64,000 nucleotides of DNA from assembly GCA_963793645.1 (NCBI GenBank), contig CAWCAW010000010.1, positions 186,001 to 250,000 on the forward strand, in the 5' to 3' direction. Below the pieces are notes generated by a model. The model was not told the origin of the DNA. It was given only the letters and a program-made list of their open reading frames with translations, and ran no database searches. Source of the DNA: CAWCAW01 sp963793645. Its GTDB lineage: Bacteria > Actinomycetota > Acidimicrobiia > Acidimicrobiales > UBA8190. Each line of letters begins with the position of its first letter. Position 1 is the stretch's first letter. Of the stretch, positions 27,470 through 37,755 are shown piece after piece. A program made the translations under genes and the position numbers.

Positions 27470-28034
27470 CTGCGCCTGGTCGCAGGCGCTCCTCGAGTTC
27501 GTTCACCACCTCGGGCCCGGGCAGGAGCTCTTCGACGGGAGGAAGCTGCTCGAGGCCCGCCAGACCGAGCTTCTCGAGGAACGCCGGCGTGGTCCCGTAG
27601 AGAAAGGGCTGGCCCGGTCCCGGCGCCTGGCCCACCGTCGAGATGTAGCCGCGCTGTTCGAGCAGGCGCACCACCCCGTCCACGTTCACGCCCCGCAGAG
27701 CGGCGATCTGGGCGCGTGAGACCGGCTGCTTATAGGCCACGATGGCGAGCGTCTCGAGGGCGGCCGACGAGAGGCGGGAGGAGACGCCCTCCATGGCGAA
27801 TCGCTCCACGAACGGCGCCATATCCGCATGCGTCTGGTAGCGGTACCCCCCGGCCACCTTGACGAGGACGAAGCCGCGGCCCTCGGCTTCATAGCCGGCG
27901 GCCAGCTCATCGCAGTGGGCCTCGACCCGGTCGACAGGGAGTTCGAGGAGCTCGGCGAGCAACGTGGGCGCTACGGGCTCCACCGCTGACATCAAGACGG
28001 CCTCTATGGCGCGATGGCCTTCGCTTAGTCCCAC
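27462..28034 (-). CDS. scpB: segregation and condensation protein B
   Basis: A protein of 190 residues, two winged-helix domains. The typical ALETLAIVAYKQPVSRAQIAALRGVNVDG motif is at about 92-120, followed by YGTTPAFLEKLGL. ScpB works with ScpA and SMC in chromosome compaction. The start is GTG 28034; it follows scpA by 22 nt and overlaps rluB by 8 nt. Confidence 0.95.
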   Translation of the reverse strand: MGLSEGHRAIEAVLMSAVEPVAPTLLAELLELPVDRVEAHCDELAAGYEAEGRGFVLVKVAGGYRYQTHADMAPFVERFAMEGVSSRLSSAALETLAIVAYKQPVSRAQIAALRGVNVDGVVRLLEQRGYISTVGQAPGPGQPFLYGTTPAFLEKLGLAGLEQLPPVEELLPGPEVVNELEERLRPGADA

Positions 28035-28056
28035 GTGTGTCCCATGTCCGACGATC

Positions 28057-28866
28057 TCAGCCGTCGTATTCCTCTACGCCGTCGACAGGAGCACCCGCCA
28101 AGGCGCCTATCGCACCTCCCACGGTGGAGAGCTCGACGGCACGCACCCAGCTGATCTCGAGCTCCCCGAAGGTCTCTCCCTGGTCGATGGTGACCCAGCC
28201 GCGCTTGCACAGTTCGAGGATGGCGAGAAAACGCACGATGATCTGCATCCGGGTGGTGCAGTGGGCGGTCAGGAGACGGAACCCCACGCGCCCTTCGGTG
28301 GGAAGCCGGGCTTGGAGCTCCTCGACCGCCTCGGACACCGACACCGCTTCCACGGTGACGTGCGACAGGTCGAGCGTCATGATCTCGTTGGTGGTCATCC
28401 CCACCAGGTAGGCGGCCGCCACGCGCTCGGGGGTGATGCCAACCAGCAGGTCTGGAGCGAGGTCCTTGAAGCCTTCCTCGAGCCCGGCCAGGCGCGGCAG
28501 GCAACGCCCCGCCCGCTCGATCAGCACCGAGAAGGCGTCCGCCGCGGCGGCATACGCCTGCAGCTCGAGCAGACGCGCCAGCAGGCGGTCGCGTTCTTCG
28601 AAACCGAAGAGCTCCTCGTCGTCCTCGACGACGTCGGGTCCGGGCAGGAGCTTGCGGGACTTGAGCTCGAGGAGCACCGCCGCGATGACCAGGAAGCCGC
28701 TGGCCTCCTCGAGGTCGACGCTGGTCCGAGCCGTCATTTCGGCGATGAAAGCGTCGACGATCTCCGAGATACGGATGTCATAGACGTCCACCTTGTGCTC
28801 CGACACGAGTCGGAGCAGCACGTCTAATGGGCCCTCGTACACCTCGGTGGACACCAGCGCGACCAC
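28057..28866 (-). CDS. scpA: segregation and condensation protein A (kleisin)
   Basis: A protein of 269 residues. The N-terminal motif YEGPLDVLLRLVSEHKVDVYDI is that of bacterial kleisins, and VIAAVLLELKSRKLLP follows; the C-terminal winged helix ends RGWVTIDQGETFGEL. ScpA bridges the SMC heads. GTG 28866 has a TAGGGT box 6 nt upstream and no Shine-Dalgarno, so the mRNA is probably leaderless. It is divergent from trpS, and parA, which often precedes scpA in Actinobacteria, is missing. Confidence 0.95.
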   Translation of the reverse strand: MVALVSTEVYEGPLDVLLRLVSEHKVDVYDIRISEIVDAFIAEMTARTSVDLEEASGFLVIAAVLLELKSRKLLPGPDVVEDDEELFGFEERDRLLARLLELQAYAAAADAFSVLIERAGRCLPRLAGLEEGFKDLAPDLLVGITPERVAAAYLVGMTTNEIMTLDLSHVTVEAVSVSEAVEELQARLPTEGRVGFRLLTAHCTTRMQIIVRFLAILELCKRGWVTIDQGETFGELEISWVRAVELSTVGGAIGALAGAPVDGVEEYDG

Positions 28867-28872
28867 GTTGCG

Positions 28873-28878
28873 ACCCTA
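28873..28878 (-). promoter_or_regulatory. -10 box of scpA (leaderless)
   Basis: TAGGGT on the minus strand, 6 nt before the GTG start of scpA. Confidence 0.5.
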
Positions 28879-28931
28879 CAGGTTCGGTGCCGGGGTCCGG
28901 GTGCATGATCGGTGACCTGGACGGAGTCCCG

Positions 28932-28937
28932 TACCAT
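28932..28937 (+). promoter_or_regulatory. -10 box of trpS (leaderless)
   Basis: TACCAT lies 8 nt before the ATG of trpS, with no Shine-Dalgarno in the leader. Confidence 0.4.
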
Positions 28938-28945
28938 GGCGCCCC

Positions 28946-29922
28946 ATGACCAGGGTGCTGTCAGGGGTGCAGCCGAGTGGCGCCCTGCATCTCGGCAACT
29001 ACCTGGGGGCGGTGCGCAACTGGGTGGCCGACCAGAACCCCGACACCTTCTACTGCGTGGTCGACCTCCACGCCCTGTCGCAAGAAGACGACCCGGCCAC
29101 GCTGTCGGAGCGCACCTTGGACACCGCGGCGGGCTTGCTGGCGGCCGGTATCGATCCCTCCATCTGCACCTTCTTCGTCCAGAGCCACGTGCCCGAGCAT
29201 CCAAACATGCTGTGGCTGCTCGAGTGTGTGGCCACCTACGGCGAGCTGCGCCGCATGACCCAGTTCAAGGACAAAGGGGGGAGAACGAGTCGGTGCGGGC
29301 CGGGCTTCTCACCTATCCCGTGCTCATGGCGGCCGACATCGTTCTCTATGACGCCGAGCGGGTACCGGTGGGCGACGACCAGCGCCAGCATCTCGAGCTG
29401 GCCCGGAACCTGGCCATCCGCTTCAACCACCGCTATGGCGACACATTGGTAGTACCCGAGCCGGCCGTGCCGACGGTGGGGGCGCGGGTCATGGACCTCC
29501 AAGAGCCGACGCGCAAGATGTCGAAGTCGGTGAGCTCCCCTCTCGGCACCATCCTCGTCCTCGATCCGCCCGAGGAGATCGATCGCAAGGTCCGCAAAGC
29601 GGTGACCGATGCCGAGGGCGAAGTGCGTTATGACCGGGTGGCTAAGCCGGGGGTATCCAACCTTTTGGAGTTGTTGGCCGCCGCCACGGGCGAGTCACCC
29701 CAGGACCTGGCGTCGCGCTACCCCAACTACGGCACGTTGAAAGCCGACGTGTCGGAGGCATTGGTGGCCCTGCTGGCCCCGCAGCGTGAGCGCTACGCCG
29801 AGCTGACCGCCGATCGGGGCAACCTGTCGGCGGTACTGGCCGACGGGGCCGCCAAAGCCAGAGAGGTGGCCGGGCCCACCTTGGCGCGTGCTTCGGCGGC
29901 GGTGGGACTGCTCAAGGCGTAG
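28946..29922 (+). CDS. trpS: tryptophanyl-tRNA synthetase, frame broken once in a G run
   Basis: The class I enzyme that charges tRNA-Trp. The first frame has the N-terminal SGVQPSGALHLGNYLGA (HIGH motif as HLGN) and the QFKDKGG segment. The second frame continues SVRAGLLTYPVLMAADIVLYDA, GDDQRQHLELARNLA and the KMSKS motif (RKMSKSVSS). The frames meet at the six-G run 29276-29281; one more G restores ..KDKGGENESVRAGLL... The corrected length is about 326, normal for the family. An essential single-copy gene should be intact, so a sequencing error is the simplest explanation. Confidence 0.93.
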
Positions 29923-29941
29923 GTCTTTGCCCGTGGGCGGC

Positions 29942-30715
29942 CTACGGGCCGGCCACCGTTGACCACAGGCTCTGCTCCCAGCCGATCAGGTGGGTGTAGA
30001 ACCCGACGCTGCGCCACACCAGCAGTGCGAAGAGCAACACCACCACCATGCCGTAGGGGCGCAGGCGGTAGTAGCGAGGGATGGCCCGGGTGGGCAGGAG
30101 GCGCTCCACCACCGCCGAGCCGTCCAGCGGCGGGATGGGGATGAGGTTGTACAGCCCCAAGATGAAGTTGGCCAGGCCCGCCTCGGCGAGGACTTGGTAG
30201 ACGAGCGGTGTTGACGCGGTGGTGGGCGACACGAACAGGCTGTGGTCGGCGAAGACGCGAAAGAGCAATCCGGCCACCACGAAGAGCACGGCGTTGGTGG
30301 CGGGACCGGCCAGGGACACGACGACGCTCTGGTTGCGGGGATGGCGCAGCCTTCCCACGTTGACGGGGACCGGTTTGGCATACCCGAAGGCGATGCCGGA
30401 CCCCGACAACACCAGGATGGCCGGCAAGATGATCGACCCGAAGGGGTCGATGTGGGCGAGCGGGTTCAAGGTGAGCCGGCCGGCGCGTTTGGCGGTGTCG
30501 TCCCCGCACAGATTGGCCACCGCCCCGTGGGAGACCTCGTGGAGGATGATCGACGGGATGAGGACGCAGAAGTAGATGACCGCGAAGCTCTGAATGTGAT
30601 GCTTGTGCACCAGCACGATGACGGCCACTATGCCGAGCAGGACCAAGATGACGATGGTGCGCCGGTTCGACGCTGGCTGTCTGCCTGCGGCAGGCGGGCC
30701 CCAGGGGCCGCTCAC
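29942..30715 (-). CDS. site-2-protease-like M50 membrane metallopeptidase
   Basis: A 257-residue polytopic protease. The zinc motif HEVSHG (His59, Glu60, His63) is in the second membrane helix, and the third ligand lies in NLIPIPPLDGS near the C-terminal helices; NPLAHIDPFGSI is typical of the soluble-regulator-free M50B subgroup. It probably cleaves membrane-embedded substrates. The start is GTG 30715, chosen because AGGAG stands 5 nt upstream and the gene then begins 13 nt after the dksA-like stop; longer frames would run into that gene. Confidence 0.88.
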   Translation of the reverse strand: MSGPWGPPAAGRQPASNRRTIVILVLLGIVAVIVLVHKHHIQSFAVIYFCVLIPSIILHEVSHGAVANLCGDDTAKRAGRLTLNPLAHIDPFGSIILPAILVLSGSGIAFGYAKPVPVNVGRLRHPRNQSVVVSLAGPATNAVLFVVAGLLFRVFADHSLFVSPTTASTPLVYQVLAEAGLANFILGLYNLIPIPPLDGSAVVERLLPTRAIPRYYRLRPYGMVVVLLFALLVWRSVGFYTHLIGWEQSLWSTVAGP

Positions 30716-30728
30716 CGGTGCTCCTGTC

Positions 30729-31064
30729 TCAGTGCTTTGCCGCGCAGTCGATGCAGTAGCGGGCGGCCGGCTTGGCCTCCAACCGCAGCGGGGCGATAGA
30801 GCGGGCACAGTCCTCGCACACGCCGTAGGTGCCGTCGAGAAGCTTGCTCAACGCGCTGTTGACCTCGAGCAGCGTCTCTTGGAGCTTGACCGCCAGCGCC
30901 TCCACTTCCCCTCGCTCGGCTGTCACCTGGCTCGAGTCGGCGAAGTTGGAGTCGTAGGTCAGACTCTCAGTGCCCTGGCCGAGTTCGGCCAGGGTGGCCA
31001 TCAAGTCCCGTTGCTCGTCTTCGAGCAGGGATCGGTAATCGACGATCGAAGCGTCGCTGGGCAC
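30729..31064 (-). CDS. DksA/TraR C4 zinc-finger protein
   Basis: A 111-residue protein. A coiled-coil-forming N-terminus (DEQRDLMATLAELG...AERGEVEALAVKLQETLLEVNSAL) is followed by the four-Cys finger CEDC...CIDC. DksA-type proteins reach into the RNA polymerase secondary channel; the short actinobacterial forms lack the DxxDxA tip in a clear form here, so its transcription role is unproved. GTG 31064 has TAATCT 6 nt upstream (leaderless). It lies between xerD and the M50 protease. Confidence 0.85.
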   Translation of the reverse strand: MPSDASIVDYRSLLEDEQRDLMATLAELGQGTESLTYDSNFADSSQVTAERGEVEALAVKLQETLLEVNSALSKLLDGTYGVCEDCARSIAPLRLEAKPAARYCIDCAAKH

Positions 31065-31070
31065 CTGCCG

Positions 31071-31076
31071 AGATTA
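31071..31076 (-). promoter_or_regulatory. -10 box of the dksA-like gene (leaderless)
   Basis: TAATCT on the minus strand, 6 nt before the GTG; it overlaps the 3' end of xerD. Confidence 0.5.
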
Positions 31077-32054
31077 CTTCGAATGCCGTGACGAGCGGGG
31101 CCGAGCCCGGGGATGTGCCTGCTCATAGGCGGTGCGGAGGTGCTCGGGCGACACCCGTGTGTAGATCTGGGTGGTGGCGATGGACACGTGGCCGAGCAGT
31201 TCCTGCACGACTCTGATGTCGGCGCCGTGGGCCAGCATGTGCGTGGCGCAGCAGTGGCGCAGGACGTGGGGGTGGACACGGGCCTGAAGCCCAGCGGCCT
31301 TGGCCCGCTTCTCGAGCACGCCCCACACACCCTGACGGGTCAGGCGGCCACCTCGAGCGTTCAAGAACACCGCCTCGGCGTCGCCGCGCCGGGCCCAGCG
31401 GCGCGGTTCGAGCTCGGGACGACCGGCGGCACCGAGCCAGTACTCCAAGGCGGCCTCGGCATAGCCCCCCAGGGGGACCAACCGCTCTTTGTCCCCCTTG
31501 CCGAGCACCCGCACCAAGCCGGTGTCCGAGCCGAGGTCTCCCAAAGAGAGGCCCGCCAACTCCGATACCCGCATGCCGGTGCCGTAGAGGATCTCGAGCA
31601 TGGCCCGGTCGCGCAGCGAAAACGGGTCTTCCCCACCCGCGGCGTCGAGGAGTCGCTCCACGTCGGCTTCCGACAGGGCCTTGGGAAGACGCTTGGGCAC
31701 GCGCGGCGGGGCCACTTCGGTGGTGGGGTCGTTGGTCGTCCAACCCTCCTCCAGGCGAAACCGATGCAGACCGCGCACCGCGGCGAGGGCCCGGGCCACC
31801 GAGGCGGCGGAAAGGCCTCCGGCACGCAGCGCGGCCAGGTGGTCCTCGATGTCGGTCAATCGGGCATCTTGCGCGCTTCGGCCGTGGGCGGCCAGGAATG
31901 CTTCGTAGGCGAGGAGGTCACGGCGGTACGAGACGATGGTGTTGCGAGCCCGACCTCGTTCGACGGTCAGAAAGGTCAGGTACTCCTCGGCGCTGCTCGA
32001 CAAGACGGCTTCGGTCGAGTCGATCACGTCGCTCGAGGAGCCGGCGCTGCTCAC
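31074..32054 (-). CDS. xerD: tyrosine recombinase XerD
   Basis: A 326-residue tyrosine recombinase that resolves chromosome dimers at dif. All catalytic residues are visible: Arg162 (GTGMRVSEL), Lys189 (GKGDKER), His263 and Arg266 (HPHVLRH), His289 (LGHVSI) and Tyr298 (TQIYTRV). The N-terminal SAM-like domain has the YLTFLTVERGRARNTIVSYRRDL pattern. The position between a Nudix gene and the scp genes is that of xerD, not xerC, in Actinobacteria. GTG 32054 overlaps the Nudix stop (GTGA). Confidence 0.93.
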   Translation of the reverse strand: MSSAGSSSDVIDSTEAVLSSSAEEYLTFLTVERGRARNTIVSYRRDLLAYEAFLAAHGRSAQDARLTDIEDHLAALRAGGLSAASVARALAAVRGLHRFRLEEGWTTNDPTTEVAPPRVPKRLPKALSEADVERLLDAAGGEDPFSLRDRAMLEILYGTGMRVSELAGLSLGDLGSDTGLVRVLGKGDKERLVPLGGYAEAALEYWLGAAGRPELEPRRWARRGDAEAVFLNARGGRLTRQGVWGVLEKRAKAAGLQARVHPHVLRHCCATHMLAHGADIRVVQELLGHVSIATTQIYTRVSPEHLRTAYEQAHPRARPRSSRHSK

Positions 32055-32629
32055 AGCCCCGCGCCGGGCCGGGACGAATCGGCCAGGGCTTGGCGAGCCA
32101 AGAGCAAGCCAAGAATGGTCTGGGCGTCGATCAGTGCGCCGGAGGACACCATGGCATCGACATCGGCGAATTCGATCTCCACCACCTCCATATAGCTCTC
32201 CTCTTCACCGTGGCGCTCGACGTGGCCGGATCGAAGACCGGTGGCGAGATACAGCAGCGTCAACTCGTCGCAGAATCCCGGGCTGTTGGCCACGGTGGCG
32301 AGCAGACGCATATCGGTGGCCACCACGCCCACCTCTTCGGTCAGCTCGCGACGAGCCGTCTCTTCGGGTGGCTCCCCGTCCACGTCGCGCGTGCCGGCGG
32401 GAATCTCGAGCAGTTCTCGGTCGAGCGCGCCGCGGTACTGCCGCACGAGCAGGACCGATCCGGCGTCGGTCACGGGCACCACGGCCACAGCACCGGGGTG
32501 GCGGATGACGTCGCGGGTGAAGACAGTGCCGTCGGGAGCGGCATAGGTGGCCTGGACGAAGGAGATCCTCCACCCCTCGACACGGACCTTCTCGCCCAGG
32601 GGGCGAAAGCGCGACGCTGCGTCGGTCAT
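32051..32629 (-). CDS. Nudix hydrolase, ADP-ribose pyrophosphatase type
   Basis: A protein of 192 residues. The Nudix box G-x5-E-x7-REL-x-EE-x-G is GTRDVDGEPPEETARRELTE followed by EVG, at about 80-102. The upstream LLVRQYRGAL..ELLEIPAG is the hallmark of ADP-ribose pyrophosphatases, which clear free ADP-ribose. ATG 32629 lies 45 bp after pyrG, and the stop overlaps xerD, so pyrG-nudix-xerD form one unit, as in many Actinobacteria. Confidence 0.92.
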   Translation of the reverse strand: MTDAASRFRPLGEKVRVEGWRISFVQATYAAPDGTVFTRDVIRHPGAVAVVPVTDAGSVLLVRQYRGALDRELLEIPAGTRDVDGEPPEETARRELTEEVGVVATDMRLLATVANSPGFCDELTLLYLATGLRSGHVERHGEEESYMEVVEIEFADVDAMVSSGALIDAQTILGLLLARQALADSSRPGAGL

Positions 32630-32674
32630 GCGCCGGTCATCGGCAGCGGGGGCGCCGTCGGTGGGTTCGAGGCG

Positions 32675-34330
<1,656 letters not shown>

Positions 34331-34459
34331 CGGTTTTCGCACCTCGGCCCGGTGCGTCCCGGCCTCATGCACCTCGGCATCGCCTTACGGTAGACCACCG
34401 TCTCAGGATAGGGGTGGGACACGCCGCAACCTGCCGCTCCACGCGTGGGCAGCGTGTAA

Positions 34460-36055
34460 TCAGCTCGCGGCATTCAACAATTCCTTGGCGTGGCGCCTCG
34501 CCGTCGCCGATTCGGGCTGACCCGAAAGCATGCGGGCCAACTCCACCACGCGCCCTTCGCCATCGAGGGATTGCACCTGGGCGACGGTGCGCTCCCCCAC
34601 CACTTCTTTTCGCACGGCCAGCTGGTGTTGGGCGAAGGCGGCCACTTGGGGAAGATGGGTGACCACCAACACCTGGTGACGTTCGGCCACCTCGGCCAGC
34701 GCCCGTCCCACGGCCAAGGCGGCCTCCCCTCCCACCCCGGCGTCCACCTCGTCGAACACCATGGTGGGCGGGGCGTCGGTGAGCACGAGGCGAAGGGCAA
34801 GCATGGCCCGGGCCAGCTCTCCGCCCGAGGCCACCTTGGCCAAAGGCAGCACGGCCTCACCTGGGTTGGCCCCGAGCAAGAAAGCGACGTCGTCGCCGGG
34901 GTCGCCCTCGCCCACGGCCACCTCGAGACGGGCTCGAGCCATGGCCAGCTCACGCAGCCGTTTTTCGACGGCCGTGGCCAGTTTGGGGGCGCCCTTACGC
35001 CGGGCGCGGCCCACGACCGCCTCAGCGGCGGCCAGCGTTTGGGCGGCTTCCGTCAATTCGGTGGCGAGCTGGGCGGATCGGACCGCGGCGGCCTCGATGG
35101 TATGAAGCTGGTTCCGAGCGTCGGCGGCGTAGGCGAGGATGCCGGCCACGCCTTCGCCGTATTTGCGGCCCAGATCTCGCAGCAGCTGGCGCCGGGCCCG
35201 CACCTCTTCCAGTCGCACCGGGTCGTCGTCCCACGTCTCGACGACCGAGCGCAGTTCTGAGGCCACATCGGCGGCATCGGCCTGTAGGGCGGCCAGGCGC
35301 GTCGCCAACGGGGCCAGTGGAGCCCGGCCGTGCAACGCGGCCTGAGCCGTTCCGATCAGATCGACGACGCCGGGTATGCCCCGTCCGGCCGCGTCAACGC
35401 TGTCGAGCACATCCAACGCGTCGCGCGCCGCGGCGCGATGCGCACTGGCCTCGGCGAGACGATCCTCTTCGGCGCCCAACGCAGCATCCTCGTCGTCGTT
35501 CGTCAGCGCGGCACCATCGATTTCGTCGAGCTGGTAACGCAGAAGATCGGCGTCGCGGGCGCGGGCGCGTTCGTCGCCTCCCAATGCATCGCGTTCGTCT
35601 TGCAGCGCATGGAGATGTCGGCGAGCGGCATCGAGGGGGGCCAGGTCGACGGCCGCAAATGAGTCGAGGGCCCGGCGCTGCGCCACCCCCGAGAGCAGTG
35701 ATTGGTGGACGTGCTGCCCGTGGAGATCAACGAGGCGTGACCCGGCTTCCACGAGGGCCGTGATGGGCGCCATACGACCGTCCACCCACGCCCGCGACCG
35801 TCCGCGGGCGGGCACGGCCCGAGCCAAGATGATCTCTTCGTCGTCCACCACGAAGCGGCCTTCGACCAGCGCCTCATCGGCGCCGGGCCGCACCAGGACG
35901 GGATCGGCCCGCCCGCCAAGGAGCAACTCCAGGGCTTCGACGAGCAGGGTCTTGCCGGCACCGGTCTCCCCCGTCAGAGCCGTCATGCCGGGACCGAAGT
36001 CGATGGAGGCTGACTCGATCACGCCCAAATCGCGGACCCGGAGCTCAACGAGCAC
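34460..36055 (-). CDS. recN: DNA repair ATPase RecN
   Basis: A protein of 531 residues, SMC-like. Walker A GETGAGKT is at 29-36, the long coiled-coil arms span about 150-370, and the C-terminal head has the signature KVASGGELARAMLALR and Walker B PTMVFDEVDAGVGG. RecN helps tether DNA at double-strand breaks. The frame is open further upstream, but GTG 36055 gives the canonical start and lies 13 nt after the nadK stop. Confidence 0.95.
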   Translation of the reverse strand: MLVELRVRDLGVIESASIDFGPGMTALTGETGAGKTLLVEALELLLGGRADPVLVRPGADEALVEGRFVVDDEEIILARAVPARGRSRAWVDGRMAPITALVEAGSRLVDLHGQHVHQSLLSGVAQRRALDSFAAVDLAPLDAARRHLHALQDERDALGGDERARARDADLLRYQLDEIDGAALTNDDEDAALGAEEDRLAEASAHRAAARDALDVLDSVDAAGRGIPGVVDLIGTAQAALHGRAPLAPLATRLAALQADAADVASELRSVVETWDDDPVRLEEVRARRQLLRDLGRKYGEGVAGILAYAADARNQLHTIEAAAVRSAQLATELTEAAQTLAAAEAVVGRARRKGAPKLATAVEKRLRELAMARARLEVAVGEGDPGDDVAFLLGANPGEAVLPLAKVASGGELARAMLALRLVLTDAPPTMVFDEVDAGVGGEAALAVGRALAEVAERHQVLVVTHLPQVAAFAQHQLAVRKEVVGERTVAQVQSLDGEGRVVELARMLSGQPESATARRHAKELLNAAS

Positions 36056-36068
36056 GGCGGCGACGCCG

Positions 36069-36905
36069 TTACCGGTCGGCCAGGTTGAACCTGGCTCGCA
36101 AGATGGCATGAAAGTCACGAGGACCGAAGGACACAAAACGGGCCGGCTGCGGGCCGGCCCGGCACACGACGGCGTCACCGAGTTCCAGCCGTGTCACGCT
36201 CGACCCGTCGAGGACAAGGACGGCGGGACGAGGGGGAGCCACTTCGAGGCGCACCCACTGATCGGCCTCGAGCACCAAAGGACGGTCAAAGAGCATGTGG
36301 GGTGACACCGGCGTGACCACGATCGCCCGCAGCCCGGGACTGAGAATGGGGCCGCGCACCGACAAGTTGTAGGCGGTGGATCCGGTCGGGGTGGCCACCA
36401 ACAACCCGTCGGCCGCGTAGGTGACGAAGTGCTTTCCCCCCACGTAGGCCGACAGGCGGATGGTGTGGCCGGGATCCGTCTTGTCGACGAGTGCTTCGTT
36501 CAGCACTAGACACGATGCGAACTCGCCATCTGATTCGCCACCGGCGCGCTCCACGTCGACTTGGAGGGTCATGCGTTCTTCGAGGACGTAGTCACCCGTC
36601 ACCACGCGTTCGAGCGCGTCCTCGAAGCCAGCCGGTTCCACCTCGGTGAGGTAACCGAGACGACCCAGGTTCACGCCGAGCACCGGGATGCCGCGCGGCG
36701 TGGCGGCCGCCACCGTTCGCAGGATCGTCCCGTCACCCCCCAGGCTCACCGCCACGTCGACACCGTCGTCGTCGATGTGAAGGGCACGGTGCCCACGCGC
36801 CATCAGCCACTTGGTGGCTCGCCCGGCTAACTCGGCGGCTTCGGCTTGCTCGGGATGCACGACGAAGGCAACCGACACCTCGGCGCGGGCGCCCTTCTTA
36901 CTCAT
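36069..36905 (-). CDS. nadK: NAD kinase
   Basis: A protein of 278 residues that makes NADP from NAD. The GGDGT motif is at 56-60 (SLGGDGTIL), followed by NLGRLGYLTEVE and the substrate-binding DGLLVATPTGSTAY. ATG 36905 lies inside the tlyA tail (8-nt overlap). The ribosome-binding region is occupied by three 9-bp tandem repeats that encode the DAP repeats at the end of TlyA. The order tlyA-nadK-recN is conserved in Actinobacteria. Confidence 0.96.
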   Translation of the reverse strand: MSKKGARAEVSVAFVVHPEQAEAAELAGRATKWLMARGHRALHIDDDGVDVAVSLGGDGTILRTVAAATPRGIPVLGVNLGRLGYLTEVEPAGFEDALERVVTGDYVLEERMTLQVDVERAGGESDGEFASCLVLNEALVDKTDPGHTIRLSAYVGGKHFVTYAADGLLVATPTGSTAYNLSVRGPILSPGLRAIVVTPVSPHMLFDRPLVLEADQWVRLEVAPPRPAVLVLDGSSVTRLELGDAVVCRAGPQPARFVSFGPRDFHAILRARFNLADR

Positions 36906-37755
36906 CGGCGTCGGGGGCGTCGGGGGCGTCGGGGGCGTCGGCCACCGCCGTATCGAGCATGGCGTTCGGTATCGAGGGTGCCGAATGCGAGCGCCCCGCC
37001 TGCTGATGGACACGTCCGTAGAGGAGGAACTCGGCGTTGCCGGCCGGTCCGAGCAAGGGGGACGCCATGGCCCCCATGATGGTCGCTCCCACGGCCACCA
37101 GGGCGGAGGCGACCCGCTCGAGGGCCTCGCGGCGGACGACGGGGTCCCGGATCACCCCTCGGCCCCGACTCGTCTGCTGGCGACCGGCTTCGAACTGGGG
37201 CTTCACCAGGGCGACGATGGCCGCGCCCGGAGCGCTGAGGGCGACCAGGTCGGGCATCACGGTGGCGAGCGAGATGAACGACAGGTCGGCGACCACCACG
37301 TCGAAAGGCTCCCCCCCGACGTCGTCGAGACCCAGGTGACGGATGTTGGTGCGTTCGAGCACGGTGACCTGGTCGCTGCTGCGGAGGCGGGGAAGCAGCT
37401 GGCCGTAGCCGACGTCCACCGCCACGACGTGGGCGGCGCCTCGTCGCAGCAGGCAGTCGGTGAAGCCGCCCGTCGAAGCGCCGGCGTCGAGACAGCGGCG
37501 GCCGGTGACGGCGATGTCGAAACGATGCAGTGCAGCGTCAAGCTTCTCTCCGCCCCGTGACGCAAAGGGATTCGTGTGGCGCTGGACGAGGACCGGTTCG
37601 GCCTCATCGACCAGCCGCCCGGGCTTATCGGCGAGCGTGCCACTCACCAGCACGGCACCGGTCTCGATCAATCGACGAGCCTGTTCGCGAGAGGGAGCCA
37701 TGCCTCGGCGCACCAACTCGGTGTCGAGGCGCCGGCGGGGTCGCGACGGGCTCAG
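36898..37755 (-). CDS. tlyA: TlyA-type rRNA methyltransferase (probable CTG start)
   Basis: An S4 domain (RRRLDTELVRRGMAPSREQARRLIETGAVLV) precedes an FtsJ-like methyltransferase with DAGASTGGFTDCLL, VVADLSFISL and LVKPQFEAG. In mycobacteria TlyA methylates riboses in 16S and 23S rRNA. No ATG, GTG or TTG stands before the conserved N-terminus: the first such codon (TTG 37716) lies in the middle of the S4 helix. CTG at 37755 overlaps the TGA of the upstream gene (CTGA), in the way ATGA does elsewhere here, and gives 285 residues with a complete S4 domain. The tail carries DAPDAPDAP repeats. Confidence 0.88.
   Translation of the reverse strand: MSPSRPRRRLDTELVRRGMAPSREQARRLIETGAVLVSGTLADKPGRLVDEAEPVLVQRHTNPFASRGGEKLDAALHRFDIAVTGRRCLDAGASTGGFTDCLLRRGAAHVVAVDVGYGQLLPRLRSSDQVTVLERTNIRHLGLDDVGGEPFDVVVADLSFISLATVMPDLVALSAPGAAIVALVKPQFEAGRQQTSRGRGVIRDPVVRREALERVASALVAVGATIMGAMASPLLGPAGNAEFLLYGRVHQQAGRSHSAPSIPNAMLDTAVADAPDAPDAPDADE
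36911..36937 (-). repeat. three 9-bp tandem repeats at the tlyA/nadK junction
   Basis: TCGGGGGCG three times on the plus strand. It encodes D-A-P repeats at the end of TlyA and ends 5 nt before the nadK start codon on the other side, so copy-number changes would alter the TlyA tail in steps of three residues. Confidence 0.7.
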
